DNA of 64,000 nt from JAAYZQ01 sp034428935 (lineage in GTDB: Bacteria > Chloroflexota > Anaerolineae > JAAYZQ01): positions 1 to 64,000 of the forward strand of contig DAOUHB010000023.1 in assembly GCA_034428935.1 (NCBI GenBank). The letters run 5' to 3'. Numbering within the stretch: position 1 is the first letter of the stretch; each line of letters begins with the position of its first letter. The notes beneath the pieces were generated by a model. That model was not told where the DNA came from. It made no database searches and was given only the letters and a program-made list of their open reading frames with translations. Position numbers and translations under genes: made by a program. Of this stretch, positions 1 through 7,634 are shown piece after piece.

Positions 1-309
1 CAGCGCCGCCTCCAGGCTGCACAGGGCCCCGTAAGAGTGCGCGAGGACCGAGACCGGCTCCCCGATGGAATCGACCACTGCCGCCACGTCTTCCGCCTCG
101 CGGGCCACGTGATAGGCCGGGCCGTCGCCGCTCATGCCCCGCCCGCGCCGGTCCATGGCATACACCCTGAAGCCTTCCTCAAAGCGCGGCGAGATGGGAG
201 TCCAGCGCTGGTGATCCGCCGTGGCGCCGTGGACCAGCAGGAGAGGCGGCCCCGCTCCCCTCTTTACGTATCCGATGGCCGTGCCATCCTTCGAAACAAC
301 CTGTTCCAT
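1..309 (-). CDS. Alpha/beta hydrolase, partial (C-terminus outside window)
   Basis: The first 103 codons of an alpha/beta-hydrolase-fold enzyme; the rest lies beyond base 1. Visible family marks are the oxyanion-hole segment LLLVHGAT near residues 23-30, the DRRGRGMS loop near 53-60 and the nucleophile elbow AHSYGA near 91-96, where Ser would be the nucleophile. The usual first Gly of the G-x-S-x-G elbow is Ala here, which the family tolerates. The ATG at 309 is preceded by AAGGTG and by a good promoter at 381-409. The acid and His of the triad are not in the window, so the substrate (ester, amide, lactone or haloalkane) cannot be told. Confidence 0.85.
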   Translation of the reverse strand, partial: MEQVVSKDGTAIGYVKRGAGPPLLLVHGATADHQRWTPISPRFEEGFRVYAMDRRGRGMSGDGPAYHVAREAEDVAAVVDSIGEPVSVLAHSYGALCSLEAAL

Positions 310-380
310 GTTCACCTTTCCAGCCGGCTGGTGCGTCATGGGGCACCCCGGGTATGCTCCTCCGTGCCGGTGAAGGCAGC

Positions 381-409
381 AGTATACCATCACAGGGGTC
401 GCCTGGCAA
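381..409 (-). promoter_or_regulatory. Sigma-70-like promoter of the alpha/beta hydrolase gene
   Basis: On the minus strand, TTGCCA (404-409) and TATACT (381-386) are separated by 17 bases. The predicted transcript starts near 374, giving a leader of about 65 bases before the ATG at 309. The rest of the 195-base gap to the aldolase gene at 505 shows no gene. Confidence 0.6.
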
Positions 410-504
410 GGAAGGCGAAACAAACAGAAATACAGCGAGACCTTTGCTGGACAAAAGGCCGTCGCTGAAACTACTGCCGGGGGTTGTGAGAAAACAGGAG
501 TGAT

Positions 505-1176
505 CTAGCTCCGCGCCTGCCGGATCCAGCCCAGGACCTGTCTCACCTGGTTGCTAATGGCCGCCCAGTCGCCGGCCGCCACCCATTCCTTGCGCACCAG
601 GTTCGAGCCCAGGCCCACGCACGCGACGCCGGCCGAAAACCAGGCCCGGATGCTCTCCTCTGAGGCGTCCACGCCGCCGGTGGGCATGATGGACGTCCAG
701 GGGCAGGGGCCGAGGACCGACTTGACAAACTCGGGGCCGCCCACCGAGCGGCCGGGAAAGACCTTGACGATCTCGACGCCCAGCTCTTCCGCCTGGGAGA
801 TCTCGGTCACGCTGCCGCACCCGGGCGAATAGGCGATCTTGTGCCGGTTGCACAGGCGGGCCACCTCGGGGTTGAGGAGCGGCCCGACCACGAAATTCGC
901 GCCGTAGGCGATGTACAGGGCCGCCGTGGGCGTGTCCACCACCGAGCCCACCCCCAGGATGATCTCCCGGTGCTCCCGCGCCAGGTACCGCGACAGCTCC
1001 TTGAAGACCTCGGGCGCCATGTCGCCCCGATTGGTGAACTCGAGGACCTGCGCCCCGCCGGCGGCGCACGCCTCCGCGACCTTGACCGCCACTGCCGCGT
1101 CCGCGTGGTAAAAAACGGGCACCAGGCCATCCTCGAGGATGGCATTCAACACCTGCATCCTGGTAAAACGAGCCAT
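505..1176 (-). CDS. eda: 2-keto-3-deoxy-6-phosphogluconate aldolase (KDPG/KHG aldolase)
   Basis: Class I aldolase of 223 residues, close to the usual 210-220. It cleaves KDPG to pyruvate and glyceraldehyde 3-phosphate. The Schiff-base lysine is K138 in VKVFPG, the catalytic glutamate is E46 in VLEFTNRG, and the SPGCGSVTE and MPTGGV segments match the substrate and phosphate loops. It is the last gene of a leftward four-gene unit, just downstream of a KDG kinase, so the pair would turn 2-keto-3-deoxygluconate into central metabolites. The ATG at 1176 follows a GGAGGG Shine-Dalgarno. Close relatives act on KDPGal or 4-hydroxy-2-oxoglutarate, so stereospecificity is open. Confidence 0.9.
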   Translation of the reverse strand: MARFTRMQVLNAILEDGLVPVFYHADAAVAVKVAEACAAGGAQVLEFTNRGDMAPEVFKELSRYLAREHREIILGVGSVVDTPTAALYIAYGANFVVGPLLNPEVARLCNRHKIAYSPGCGSVTEISQAEELGVEIVKVFPGRSVGGPEFVKSVLGPCPWTSIMPTGGVDASEESIRAWFSAGVACVGLGSNLVRKEWVAAGDWAAISNQVRQVLGWIRQARS

Positions 1177-1202
1177 GCTCCCCTCCTTGTGTCTTGTTGT
1201 CT

Positions 1203-2237
1203 CTAGCGCGACACGCGCCCCGAGCGATCGCCGCCCATCAGCTTTTCCACTTCGGCGGCGGTCACCAGGTTGAAATCACCCGGGACCGAGTGCTTGAGGC
1301 AAGAAGCGGCCACGGCAAACTCGAGCGCCCGCTGCCGGTCCTGCGGCCACGTGCACAGGCCGTGGATGAGGCCGGCGCAGAAGGCGTCGCCCCCGCCAAC
1401 ACGGTCCACGATGTGGGTCACGTCGTAGGCCGGGGCCACGCAGAACCCGTCCGGCGTCCACAACACGCCCGACCAGGTGTTGTGGCTGGCCGAAATGCTG
1501 CCGCGCAGGGTGATGGCCACGGTTCGGAGGTTGGGAAAGCGCCCGGCCAGCGCCTCGCAGACGTGACAGTACTTGGCGGCCTCCACCTGACCGGAGGTCA
1601 CGTCGGTATCGGGCGCCTTGACGCCAAACACTTTGTCCGCGTCCTCCTCGTTGCCCACGGCCACGTCGCAGTAGGCCACCAGCTCGGGCATCACCTCGCC
1701 GGCCGCCTTGCCCCACTTCCACAGGTTCTTGCGATAGTTCAGGTCGCAAGACACGGTCAGGCCCATCTCCCTGGCCGTTTGCACGGCCTCCAGGCAGACG
1801 GCAGCGGCCCCGGCCGAGATGGCCGGCGTGATGCCCGTCCAATGGAACCAATCCGCGCCATCCAGGACGCTGCGCCAGTCGATCATGCCCGGCTCTATGG
1901 TGGCGATGGCCGAGCCGGCCCGGTCATAGACCACCTTGCTGCCGCGCTGCATGGCGCCCATCTCCAGGAAATAGATGCCCAGGCGCCGACCGCCGCGCAC
2001 GACCCTGTCCACGCCCACGCCGTACTGGCGCAGGAACTGGAGGCACGCTTCTCCCAGATCGTTGTCGGGCAGCCTCGTGACATAGTCTACGGGCGTGCCC
2101 AGCAGGGCCAGGGAGACGGCCACGTTGGCCTCGCCGCCGCCATAGACCACGTCGAAGGAGCGCGCCTGGCCGAAACGGAGGAACCCGGGCGGCGACAGCC
2201 GCATCATGATCTCGCCAAAGGTAACGACACGTTTCAT
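1203..2237 (-). CDS. kdgK: 2-keto-3-deoxygluconate kinase (PfkB family sugar kinase)
   Basis: PfkB/ribokinase-fold kinase of 344 residues. The N-terminal segment has GEIMMRLSPPG and the sugar-contact VYGGGEANVA. The C-terminal signature is DRVGGGDAFCAG, with D284 as catalytic base and the glycines as anion hole (GGGD instead of the more common GAGD). The neighbouring KDPG aldolase supports KDG as substrate: ATP-dependent phosphorylation of 2-keto-3-deoxygluconate to KDPG. The start overlaps the upstream dehydrogenase stop by four bases, indicating translational coupling. Fructokinase-like activity is the main alternative and cannot be excluded from motifs alone. Confidence 0.85.
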   Translation of the reverse strand: MKRVVTFGEIMMRLSPPGFLRFGQARSFDVVYGGGEANVAVSLALLGTPVDYVTRLPDNDLGEACLQFLRQYGVGVDRVVRGGRRLGIYFLEMGAMQRGSKVVYDRAGSAIATIEPGMIDWRSVLDGADWFHWTGITPAISAGAAAVCLEAVQTAREMGLTVSCDLNYRKNLWKWGKAAGEVMPELVAYCDVAVGNEEDADKVFGVKAPDTDVTSGQVEAAKYCHVCEALAGRFPNLRTVAITLRGSISASHNTWSGVLWTPDGFCVAPAYDVTHIVDRVGGGDAFCAGLIHGLCTWPQDRQRALEFAVAASCLKHSVPGDFNLVTAAEVEKLMGGDRSGRVSR

Positions 2238-3259
2238 GGAATCTTACCTCCTGCGTTGAGTCTGAAAGCGGCCGCGTCCATTGCCTCTGGATTGACCACA
2301 GACGGCGGCCAGCGGCCGTGTAACACGTCCAGGACGACGTTGCAGCCGGTGCGATACAGGTCTTGCACGCTCTCTTCCGAGTTGGCGGCCACGTGTGGCG
2401 TCAGGATAACATTGTCAAAGCCACGCAGGGGCGAATCGGCGGGCAGTGGCTCCGTCTCAAAGACGTCCAGGCCCGCGCCCCACACCTTGCCACTGGCCAG
2501 GGCCCTGGCCAGCGCATCGTTGTCGATGATGGGGCCGCGGCTCGCGTTCACCACAAACACCCCGTCGCGAGCAAGGGCAAACTCCCGGTCGCCCAGCAGA
2601 TGATGCGTTTCGGCGGTCAGGGGGCAGTGGACCGAGATGAAATCGGCACCCGCGAGCAAGTCGTCCAGCTCGCACTTGATCGCCCCCAGCGACAGGATCT
2701 GCTCGGCAGCGATGAAAGGATCGTAGGCCAGGATCGACAGGTCAAAGCCGGCCATCCGGCGCGCCACGGCCTGGGCAATGCGGCCAAAGCCGACGAGCCC
2801 CAGGGTGTGGCCCTTGAGCCGGCGAGCGGGCCGCGCGCCGGTCCGGTCCCAGCGGCCGTCGCGGATCCAGCGGTCCTGCCGGCCCAGGTGGCGCACACAG
2901 CCCAACAGCAGGGCCACGCTGTGGTCCGCCACGTCGTCGACGCAGTAGGTCGGCGCGTTGCACACCACGATGCCCCGCCGCGTCGCGGCCGCCACGTCAA
3001 CGCTGTCGTAGCCGATGCCCAGGCGGACGATGCAACGACAGCGTTCCAGTTGATCGATGATCCCGGCCGACAGCAGGGGACGTACCGACTGTACCAACAC
3101 CACGTCCGCCCGGCGGGTGGCCTCCAGCACGGCTTCCGACGAACGGTGCTGGCCCTGCACCCATTCAACCCCGGCAGCGGCCATCTCACCCGCGATCCAA
3201 CCCGGAGGTGGAAAGAGGTCGTCATCGAAATCTACGAGCACTGCCTGAAAATGCGCCAT
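2234..3259 (-). CDS. D-isomer-specific 2-hydroxyacid dehydrogenase
   Basis: NAD-dependent dehydrogenase of 341 residues in the phosphoglycerate/D-lactate dehydrogenase family. The Rossmann glycine motif GLVGFGRIA lies at about 154-162, with D180 at the expected NAD-ribose position. Catalytic residues are R241 (NASRG), a glutamate near 268-270 (FETEP) and H289 (LTPHVAANS). The family interconverts 2-keto acids and D-2-hydroxyacids; no ACT domain is present, so this is not full-length SerA. Its place between a glycosidase-like gene and KDG kinase suggests work on a sugar-derived 2-hydroxy or 2-keto acid. The exact substrate is not readable. Confidence 0.88.
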   Translation of the reverse strand: MAHFQAVLVDFDDDLFPPPGWIAGEMAAAGVEWVQGQHRSSEAVLEATRRADVVLVQSVRPLLSAGIIDQLERCRCIVRLGIGYDSVDVAAATRRGIVVCNAPTYCVDDVADHSVALLLGCVRHLGRQDRWIRDGRWDRTGARPARRLKGHTLGLVGFGRIAQAVARRMAGFDLSILAYDPFIAAEQILSLGAIKCELDDLLAGADFISVHCPLTAETHHLLGDREFALARDGVFVVNASRGPIIDNDALARALASGKVWGAGLDVFETEPLPADSPLRGFDNVILTPHVAANSEESVQDLYRTGCNVVLDVLHGRWPPSVVNPEAMDAAAFRLNAGGKIP

Positions 3260-3298
3260 TGCTTCCCCCGTGTGGAATGTCTCGCCGGTTGCCGCGCC

Positions 3299-4591
3299 TC
3301 AGTCCATAAATCGGAGCGAATACAGGTCAGCGTCCTGGAGGACGAGGCGCAGGCGCACCTGCCTCCCCGCCAACCGGCTCACGTCGGTACTGCCCCGCCA
3401 TCTCACCAGCCCCGCGATCTCGTCGCCGATCATCGGCCGGCAGTCGGCGAGCCCGTAGCCCGGCAGAGGGCGGCGGTCGGGCCCCTGGATTTCGACGGCC
3501 ACGCTGCCCGCGGCTGACGTGGCATAGTTCAGGGCCAACGCCCTGCCCGAGAAACAGAGCGGCCTGGTCCTCGCCTGCCCCTGGAGGTAGCCCGCGTGCA
3601 GCGAGGCCAGCCCGTCGGTCCGCAGCGTGTAGCGCCGGCCGGCCGGTCCGTGATAGATGGACATCTCGGCGGGGCCGGTGGGGACGAGGCCCAACGCCAG
3701 GTAGTTCGACCGGTTCCCCCAGCGCTCCGGGTCCGGGCCGGGCCGCAGGAATGCCTCTCGAAAGTGCCGGTCGTAGCGCGCCCCACCGCGCGACGTCATG
3801 AGCAGAATGTCGGTCAGGTTGTCCCTCTCGGGCAAGAAACGCGTGGGCAGCGCGATATAGGTGTGCGGCGCCCGAAAGTAGGGCTGCGTGTTGTTGGAGT
3901 AGAGCTGCTCGCCGGGCGCTACCGGCTCCATGAGGGCCGGCGCCGACCAATGAAAAAAGTCGGGCGATGTGCGCCGGGAGATGGCCCGCACCTCGCCCAG
4001 CCAGGTCCGGTAATAGCAGGCGTAGCAGCCCTCCGCCTCGGACCAGAAGGCAACGTTCTGCGAGTCGAACGCCCGCTCCTCGGACCGGATCACCGGCTCG
4101 TCGCCCATTTTCCGCCAGCGCAGGCCGTCGGCCGAGACCAGGGCCACCAGGCCGCTGACAGGGCCTTCGTACAGCCCGCCCAGGGCCTTGTAGCGCTCGC
4201 CGGCGGGCACGCCCGGCCGCGTATCCAGGAAGGGTGTCATGTTGTGCGTGCAGGGCGCCGCGTGCGCCAGGACCACGTTGTTGCCGTGGGCCCCATTCAC
4301 GTCGTACAGCCCGAGCTGCGGATAGGTCCAGGTATGGCCGTCACGGCTCTCGGCGTAGCAGGTGATCTCGCCCGCGTTTCCGTTGCCAAAGGGGCCTTCG
4401 TAGCCTGCCGCCAGGTCGCGGTAGTAGGCCCGGTACAGGTCGCCGTCCTTGATGACGGTCATATAATAGCCCCTGAGGGGAGACGCCGATGGCGGGGCCG
4501 GCTGGGGATGGTGCATGACCAGATCCGCCCCGCGCCGCTCGTCAAAGAGCCAGGAATCAACCATGAGTTCCAGACGCGAACCGATGTCCAT
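3299..4591 (-). CDS. Glycosidase-like beta-propeller protein
   Basis: A 430-residue protein without a signal peptide, so probably cytoplasmic. It resembles predicted five-bladed propeller proteins of the GH32/43/68-like type: repeated W/Y-rich strands, an acidic N-terminal blade (VDSWLFDERRG), SRDGHTW and SADGLRWRK turns, and a C-terminal beta-sandwich-like part (about 330-430). I could not assign a CAZy family or catalytic residues. It is first in the leftward unit with the hydroxyacid dehydrogenase, KDG kinase and KDPG aldolase, so a role in releasing or trimming a sugar acid is plausible. The predicted transcript starts only a few bases before the ATG, so the message may be leaderless. Confidence 0.6.
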   Translation of the reverse strand: MDIGSRLELMVDSWLFDERRGADLVMHHPQPAPPSASPLRGYYMTVIKDGDLYRAYYRDLAAGYEGPFGNGNAGEITCYAESRDGHTWTYPQLGLYDVNGAHGNNVVLAHAAPCTHNMTPFLDTRPGVPAGERYKALGGLYEGPVSGLVALVSADGLRWRKMGDEPVIRSEERAFDSQNVAFWSEAEGCYACYYRTWLGEVRAISRRTSPDFFHWSAPALMEPVAPGEQLYSNNTQPYFRAPHTYIALPTRFLPERDNLTDILLMTSRGGARYDRHFREAFLRPGPDPERWGNRSNYLALGLVPTGPAEMSIYHGPAGRRYTLRTDGLASLHAGYLQGQARTRPLCFSGRALALNYATSAAGSVAVEIQGPDRRPLPGYGLADCRPMIGDEIAGLVRWRGSTDVSRLAGRQVRLRLVLQDADLYSLRFMD

Positions 4592-4599
4592 AGCAGAGG

Positions 4600-4628
4600 A
4601 TTGTACCTTGAACCCTGGCTGACGGCAA
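4600..4628 (-). promoter_or_regulatory. Predicted promoter of the leftward KDG operon
   Basis: Minus-strand TTGCCG (4623-4628) and TACAAT (4600-4605) are separated by 17 bases. The implied start at about 4593 is two or three bases before the ATG at 4591, so the first gene may be translated from a leaderless message. The promoter lies about 120 bases from the palindromic operator of the divergent regulator, which could serve both directions. Confidence 0.5.
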
Positions 4629-4723
4629 ATTGCGGCCGCTGCCTGTCGCCGGGCCTCCGCCTCGGGCGCGCCCGGGCAGCGCGCCTTGTTCGGGGCAATT
4701 CACAGCAGCGCACAAAAAGGGGC

Positions 4724-4752
4724 TTGACTTCTCGGCAGAGATCTGGTATACT
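4724..4752 (+). promoter_or_regulatory. Sigma-70 promoter of the GntR regulator and downstream operon
   Basis: TTGACT (4724-4729) and TATACT (4747-4752) are separated by exactly 17 bases. The expected start is near 4759, inside the palindromic operator, giving a leader of about 90 bases before the regulator ATG at 4851. The local AT-rich stretch stands out from its GC-rich surroundings. Confidence 0.85.
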
Positions 4753-4771
4753 GGTACTATCATAGTACCAG
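4751..4771. promoter_or_regulatory. Palindromic operator for the FadR-type regulator
   Basis: A perfect inverted repeat with arms CTGGTACTA and TAGTACCAG and a 3-base centre. The core TGGT...ACCA matches the half-sites recognised by FadR-subfamily GntR proteins such as FadR and UxuR. It overlaps the last two bases of the -10 box and the predicted start point, so binding would block initiation. The adjacent regulator gene makes autorepression, released by a pathway intermediate, the simplest reading. Confidence 0.8.
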
Positions 4772-4850
4772 TTCCTTTGAAGACAAACCAGGCAGCAAAG
4801 CTGCGCCAGAAGTGCGGCGGCCCGTGGAGCCGCCAGATGGTGGGAAAACG

Positions 4851-5582
4851 ATGCCCAGGAAACGCGCCCGAGCCGGATTCGAGATACTACGTCCGATGAC
4901 CCGCGATTCCCTGTCGCTCCAGGTATGCATGGCCCTGAAAGCCTACATCGTCAGCGAGAATCTGGAACCGGGCAGCCAGTTGCCCTCCGAGCGCGAGCTA
5001 AGCGAGGTGCTGTCCGTCAGTCGCAACGTGGTGCGTGAGGGGCTCAGCGTGCTCGTCGCCGAGGGCATCATCACCAAAAAGCCCGGCAAGGGCATCTTTC
5101 TCCGCGACATCACGGGGCTGGCGGCTAACGGAGGCGGCCACGAGATCCTGGATCAGGAAAGGGCGCGCTACGAGGCCATCCGCGAAGCCCGCGCTGCCGT
5201 CGAGCTGGGGGCCATCGGCCTCATCGTCAGCCGCATCAGCGACGCCGAGCTGGACCAACTGGAGCAGTCGGTGGTGGACCTGGAGCACAAGCTGCAACAA
5301 GGCGAATCGTTTATCAAAGAAGACCTCCAGTTCCACCTGACCCTCCTCCAGGCCGCGCGCAACGAGCTGCTCTTGCAGTGGAGCCCCATGGTCGAAGAGG
5401 TCATGCGCGTCTGGGTTTACCACCCCGATGCGTTGGCCAGCGCCATCCGTCCCCGCGCATCGCGCCAGGATGCTGCCCGTGTCGCTGCTGAACACCGGGC
5501 GATCCTGGATGCGGTCCGCAGGCGCGACGTGGAGCAAGCCAGGACGCTCCTGAAAAAGCACCTCCTGGTGCCCGATTTGTAA
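4851..5582 (+). CDS. GntR-family regulator, FadR subfamily (wHTH plus FCD domain)
   Basis: Transcription factor of about 243 residues. The winged-helix part covers about residues 15-75, with PGSQLPSERELSE, then SRNVVREGLSVL as recognition helix and KKPGKGIF as wing. The all-helical FCD ligand-binding domain follows (about 95-235), with the metal or ligand-binding histidines expected in FHLTLL and AEHRAIL. A GTG at 4812 would add 13 residues; the ATG at 4851 is preferred because the GTG extension lacks family similarity, and an ATG at 4896 is also possible. The operator at 4751-4771 argues for autoregulation. Many FCD regulators respond to sugar acids or organic acids. Confidence 0.88.
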   Translation: MPRKRARAGFEILRPMTRDSLSLQVCMALKAYIVSENLEPGSQLPSERELSEVLSVSRNVVREGLSVLVAEGIITKKPGKGIFLRDITGLAANGGGHEILDQERARYEAIREARAAVELGAIGLIVSRISDAELDQLEQSVVDLEHKLQQGESFIKEDLQFHLTLLQAARNELLLQWSPMVEEVMRVWVYHPDALASAIRPRASRQDAARVAAEHRAILDAVRRRDVEQARTLLKKHLLVPDL

Positions 5583-5638
5583 CCTGACCGGCCGGGCATC
5601 TCGCCCTGTCCGGTGTTTGACCTGACGAAAGGAGGAGG

Positions 5639-5722
5639 ATGAGCAAAACGCACCGGCAGACTGTTCCTGTTCGCTGGCTGGCGCTCGGCGCCGCGTGTAG
5701 TCCCCATCTCACATTGAAGTGA
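5639..5722 (+). CDS. Possible 27-aa leader peptide before the binding-protein gene
   Basis: A short open frame starting MSKTHRQTVPVRW begins right after a near-ideal GGAGGAGG ribosome site and stops seven bases before the ATG of the binding-protein gene, which has its own AGGAGG. The N-terminus is basic and mildly hydrophobic but does not form a complete signal sequence. It may be a leader peptide, a relic of a duplicated gene start, or chance. No function is assigned. Confidence 0.3.
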   Translation: MSKTHRQTVPVRWLALGAACSPHLTLK

Positions 5723-5729
5723 AGGAGGA

Positions 5730-7565
5730 ATGAAGGTGAAACGGCTCAACTTGATCCTGGCAATCTGCGTTATCCTGGCCCTGGTGTCCGCCTGTGGCCC
5801 GACACCCGAGCCCGTAGTCGTCCGCGAGACCGTTGTCGTCAGAGAAACGGTCGCTCCCGCGGTCGTCGAGGCCACGGTGGTCGTCCGCGAAACCATCGAG
5901 GTAGAGAAGGTTGTCGAGGTGACCCCCACCCCGATTCCCCCGCCCATCAAGCAGGGCGGTCCCGTGTTTATCGGCACCGGTGGCATGACCGGCAAGCACT
6001 TTAACCCCATCTGGATGACGTCCAACCCGCAGTTCGTGTCCTTCCCCCTGATCCTGCCGGCCCTCACCTGGTTCGACGACCAGGTGCAGCCGATCCTGGA
6101 CCTGGCAACCGACGTGCAGGCTAACGAGGACGCGACCGAGTACACCTTCACGCTGCCTGCCGAGGCGACGTGGAGCGACGGCGAGCCCCTGACGGCCGAG
6201 GACGTGCTCTATACCTACAAGGCGGCCATCCATCCCGTCGTCGGGCAGTCGGTGTGGGCGCAGAACTTTACAAGCATCATCGGTGCCGTCGAGTACCAGG
6301 CGGGCGACGCGGACGAGATCGAGGGCATCGAGGTCGTCGACGACCACACGATCACCTTCCACCTGAAAGAGCCCAACGCGTCGTTCCTGTACGGCACCTA
6401 CCTGGGCATCCTGCCCGCGCACGTTCTGGCCGACACTCCCTGGGAAGATCTGGAGCAGCACCCCTACATGGACGCTCCCACGGTCACTTCGGGTCCCTAC
6501 GACTTTGTCGAGTTCGTGCCCGAGCAGTATATCCACATGAAAAAGAAGGCCGACTATTGGGGCAAAGAGGTCACCATCGACGAGGTGTACGTCAAGCTCT
6601 TCGAGTCGACCGCCACGTCCCTGGCCCAGTTGGAAGCCGGCGAGATCGATCTGACCACCGTCTCTCCTGACGAGGTGGAGCGCTTCGAGATGGTGGCGCA
6701 CACCGACATACTGCGCGCCACGGGCATCGGCTATTACGTCACACACTTTGATTTCCGCACATCCGAGCAGATCGCCACGCTGAACCTGCCCGCCGAGGAA
6801 GGCGGCAAGGGGTACAGCATCGTTAAGGAGCCCAAGCCCTACCTCCAGGACAAGCGGTTCCGCCAGGCCCTGGCCTATGCCATCGACAACAACGCGGTGA
6901 TGCAGGTTGTGGCCGGCGGCGAGGCAACGCCCATCTACAGCTCCATTTTCGGGCCCGAGTGGGCCATCAACCCTGACCTGGAGACCTACGACCAGGATGT
7001 GGACAAGGCCAAGGAGCTCATGCAAGAGGTCGGGGTTACCTTTACCGAGGATGGCATCGCCCAGTGGGAGGGCCAGCCCATCAACCTGGTCTACCTGTCC
7101 AACACCAGTGAAGAAGCCCGCATGTTGGGCGAGGTTCTCCAGCAGCAGTTTACCGCGGTGGGCATCCGGCTGGACATCAAGCTGGTCACCAGCTCGGCCT
7201 TCTTGACCTCCGCCATCAACGGCGAAGCCGATCTGATCCGCAACGCCGGTGGCCGCTTTGGCGCCGACCCCAGCGTCACCAAGCTGTACTACACCTGCAC
7301 GGCCGGCTGGTCCGATCTGGTCATCGGCTACTGCAACCCGGAGTTCGACGAGCTCATGGCCGCCGGAGCGGCCACGAGCGACGTCGACGAGCGTCAGAAG
7401 ATCTACTGGCAGGCCAGCGCCATGCTCAACGACGAGCTGCCCAGCCTCTTCTTCTACACGCCCAATGTCTTTTTCGGAGTGAACAAGGGCCTGAAGGGCC
7501 TGGCACCCAGTGCCGATCCCGGCTACATCACCTGGAACATCGAGAACTGGTACCTGGAACAGTAG
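5730..7565 (+). CDS. ABC transporter substrate-binding lipoprotein, family 5
   Basis: Extracytoplasmic solute receptor of 611 residues in the SBP_bac_5 (DppA/OppA/NikA) family. It has a lipoprotein signal with lipobox VSAC, lipidated C22. A low-complexity stretch of VVVRET-like repeats and a TPTPIPPP linker span about 28-70, a layout typical of Chloroflexota binding proteins. The binding domain contains DVQANEDATEYTFTL, WSDGEPLTAEDVLYTYK and RFRQALAYAIDNNAVM. Family members bind oligopeptides, but also oligosaccharides, opines and metal chelates, so the enzyme neighbours are a better substrate guide than the family name. A stem-loop separates it from the permease genes. Confidence 0.93.
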   Translation: MKVKRLNLILAICVILALVSACGPTPEPVVVRETVVVRETVAPAVVEATVVVRETIEVEKVVEVTPTPIPPPIKQGGPVFIGTGGMTGKHFNPIWMTSNPQFVSFPLILPALTWFDDQVQPILDLATDVQANEDATEYTFTLPAEATWSDGEPLTAEDVLYTYKAAIHPVVGQSVWAQNFTSIIGAVEYQAGDADEIEGIEVVDDHTITFHLKEPNASFLYGTYLGILPAHVLADTPWEDLEQHPYMDAPTVTSGPYDFVEFVPEQYIHMKKKADYWGKEVTIDEVYVKLFESTATSLAQLEAGEIDLTTVSPDEVERFEMVAHTDILRATGIGYYVTHFDFRTSEQIATLNLPAEEGGKGYSIVKEPKPYLQDKRFRQALAYAIDNNAVMQVVAGGEATPIYSSIFGPEWAINPDLETYDQDVDKAKELMQEVGVTFTEDGIAQWEGQPINLVYLSNTSEEARMLGEVLQQQFTAVGIRLDIKLVTSSAFLTSAINGEADLIRNAGGRFGADPSVTKLYYTCTAGWSDLVIGYCNPEFDELMAAGAATSDVDERQKIYWQASAMLNDELPSLFFYTPNVFFGVNKGLKGLAPSADPGYITWNIENWYLEQ

Positions 7566-7587
7566 GGCATCGACACAGACAGATCGC

Positions 7588-7616
7588 GGTGCGGCAGGTC
7601 GGGGGCCTGCCGCACC
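7588..7616 (+). other. Intercistronic stem-loop between binding protein and permease genes
   Basis: A perfect 11-bp stem (GGTGCGGCAGG with CCTGCCGCACC) closes a 7-base G-rich loop. It lacks a following U-run, so it is not a classic terminator. Similar hairpins after binding-protein genes protect the upstream message and so raise binding protein over permease; that role is inferred here. Confidence 0.7.
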
Positions 7617-7634
7617 CGATCCCTTTACCCGACC

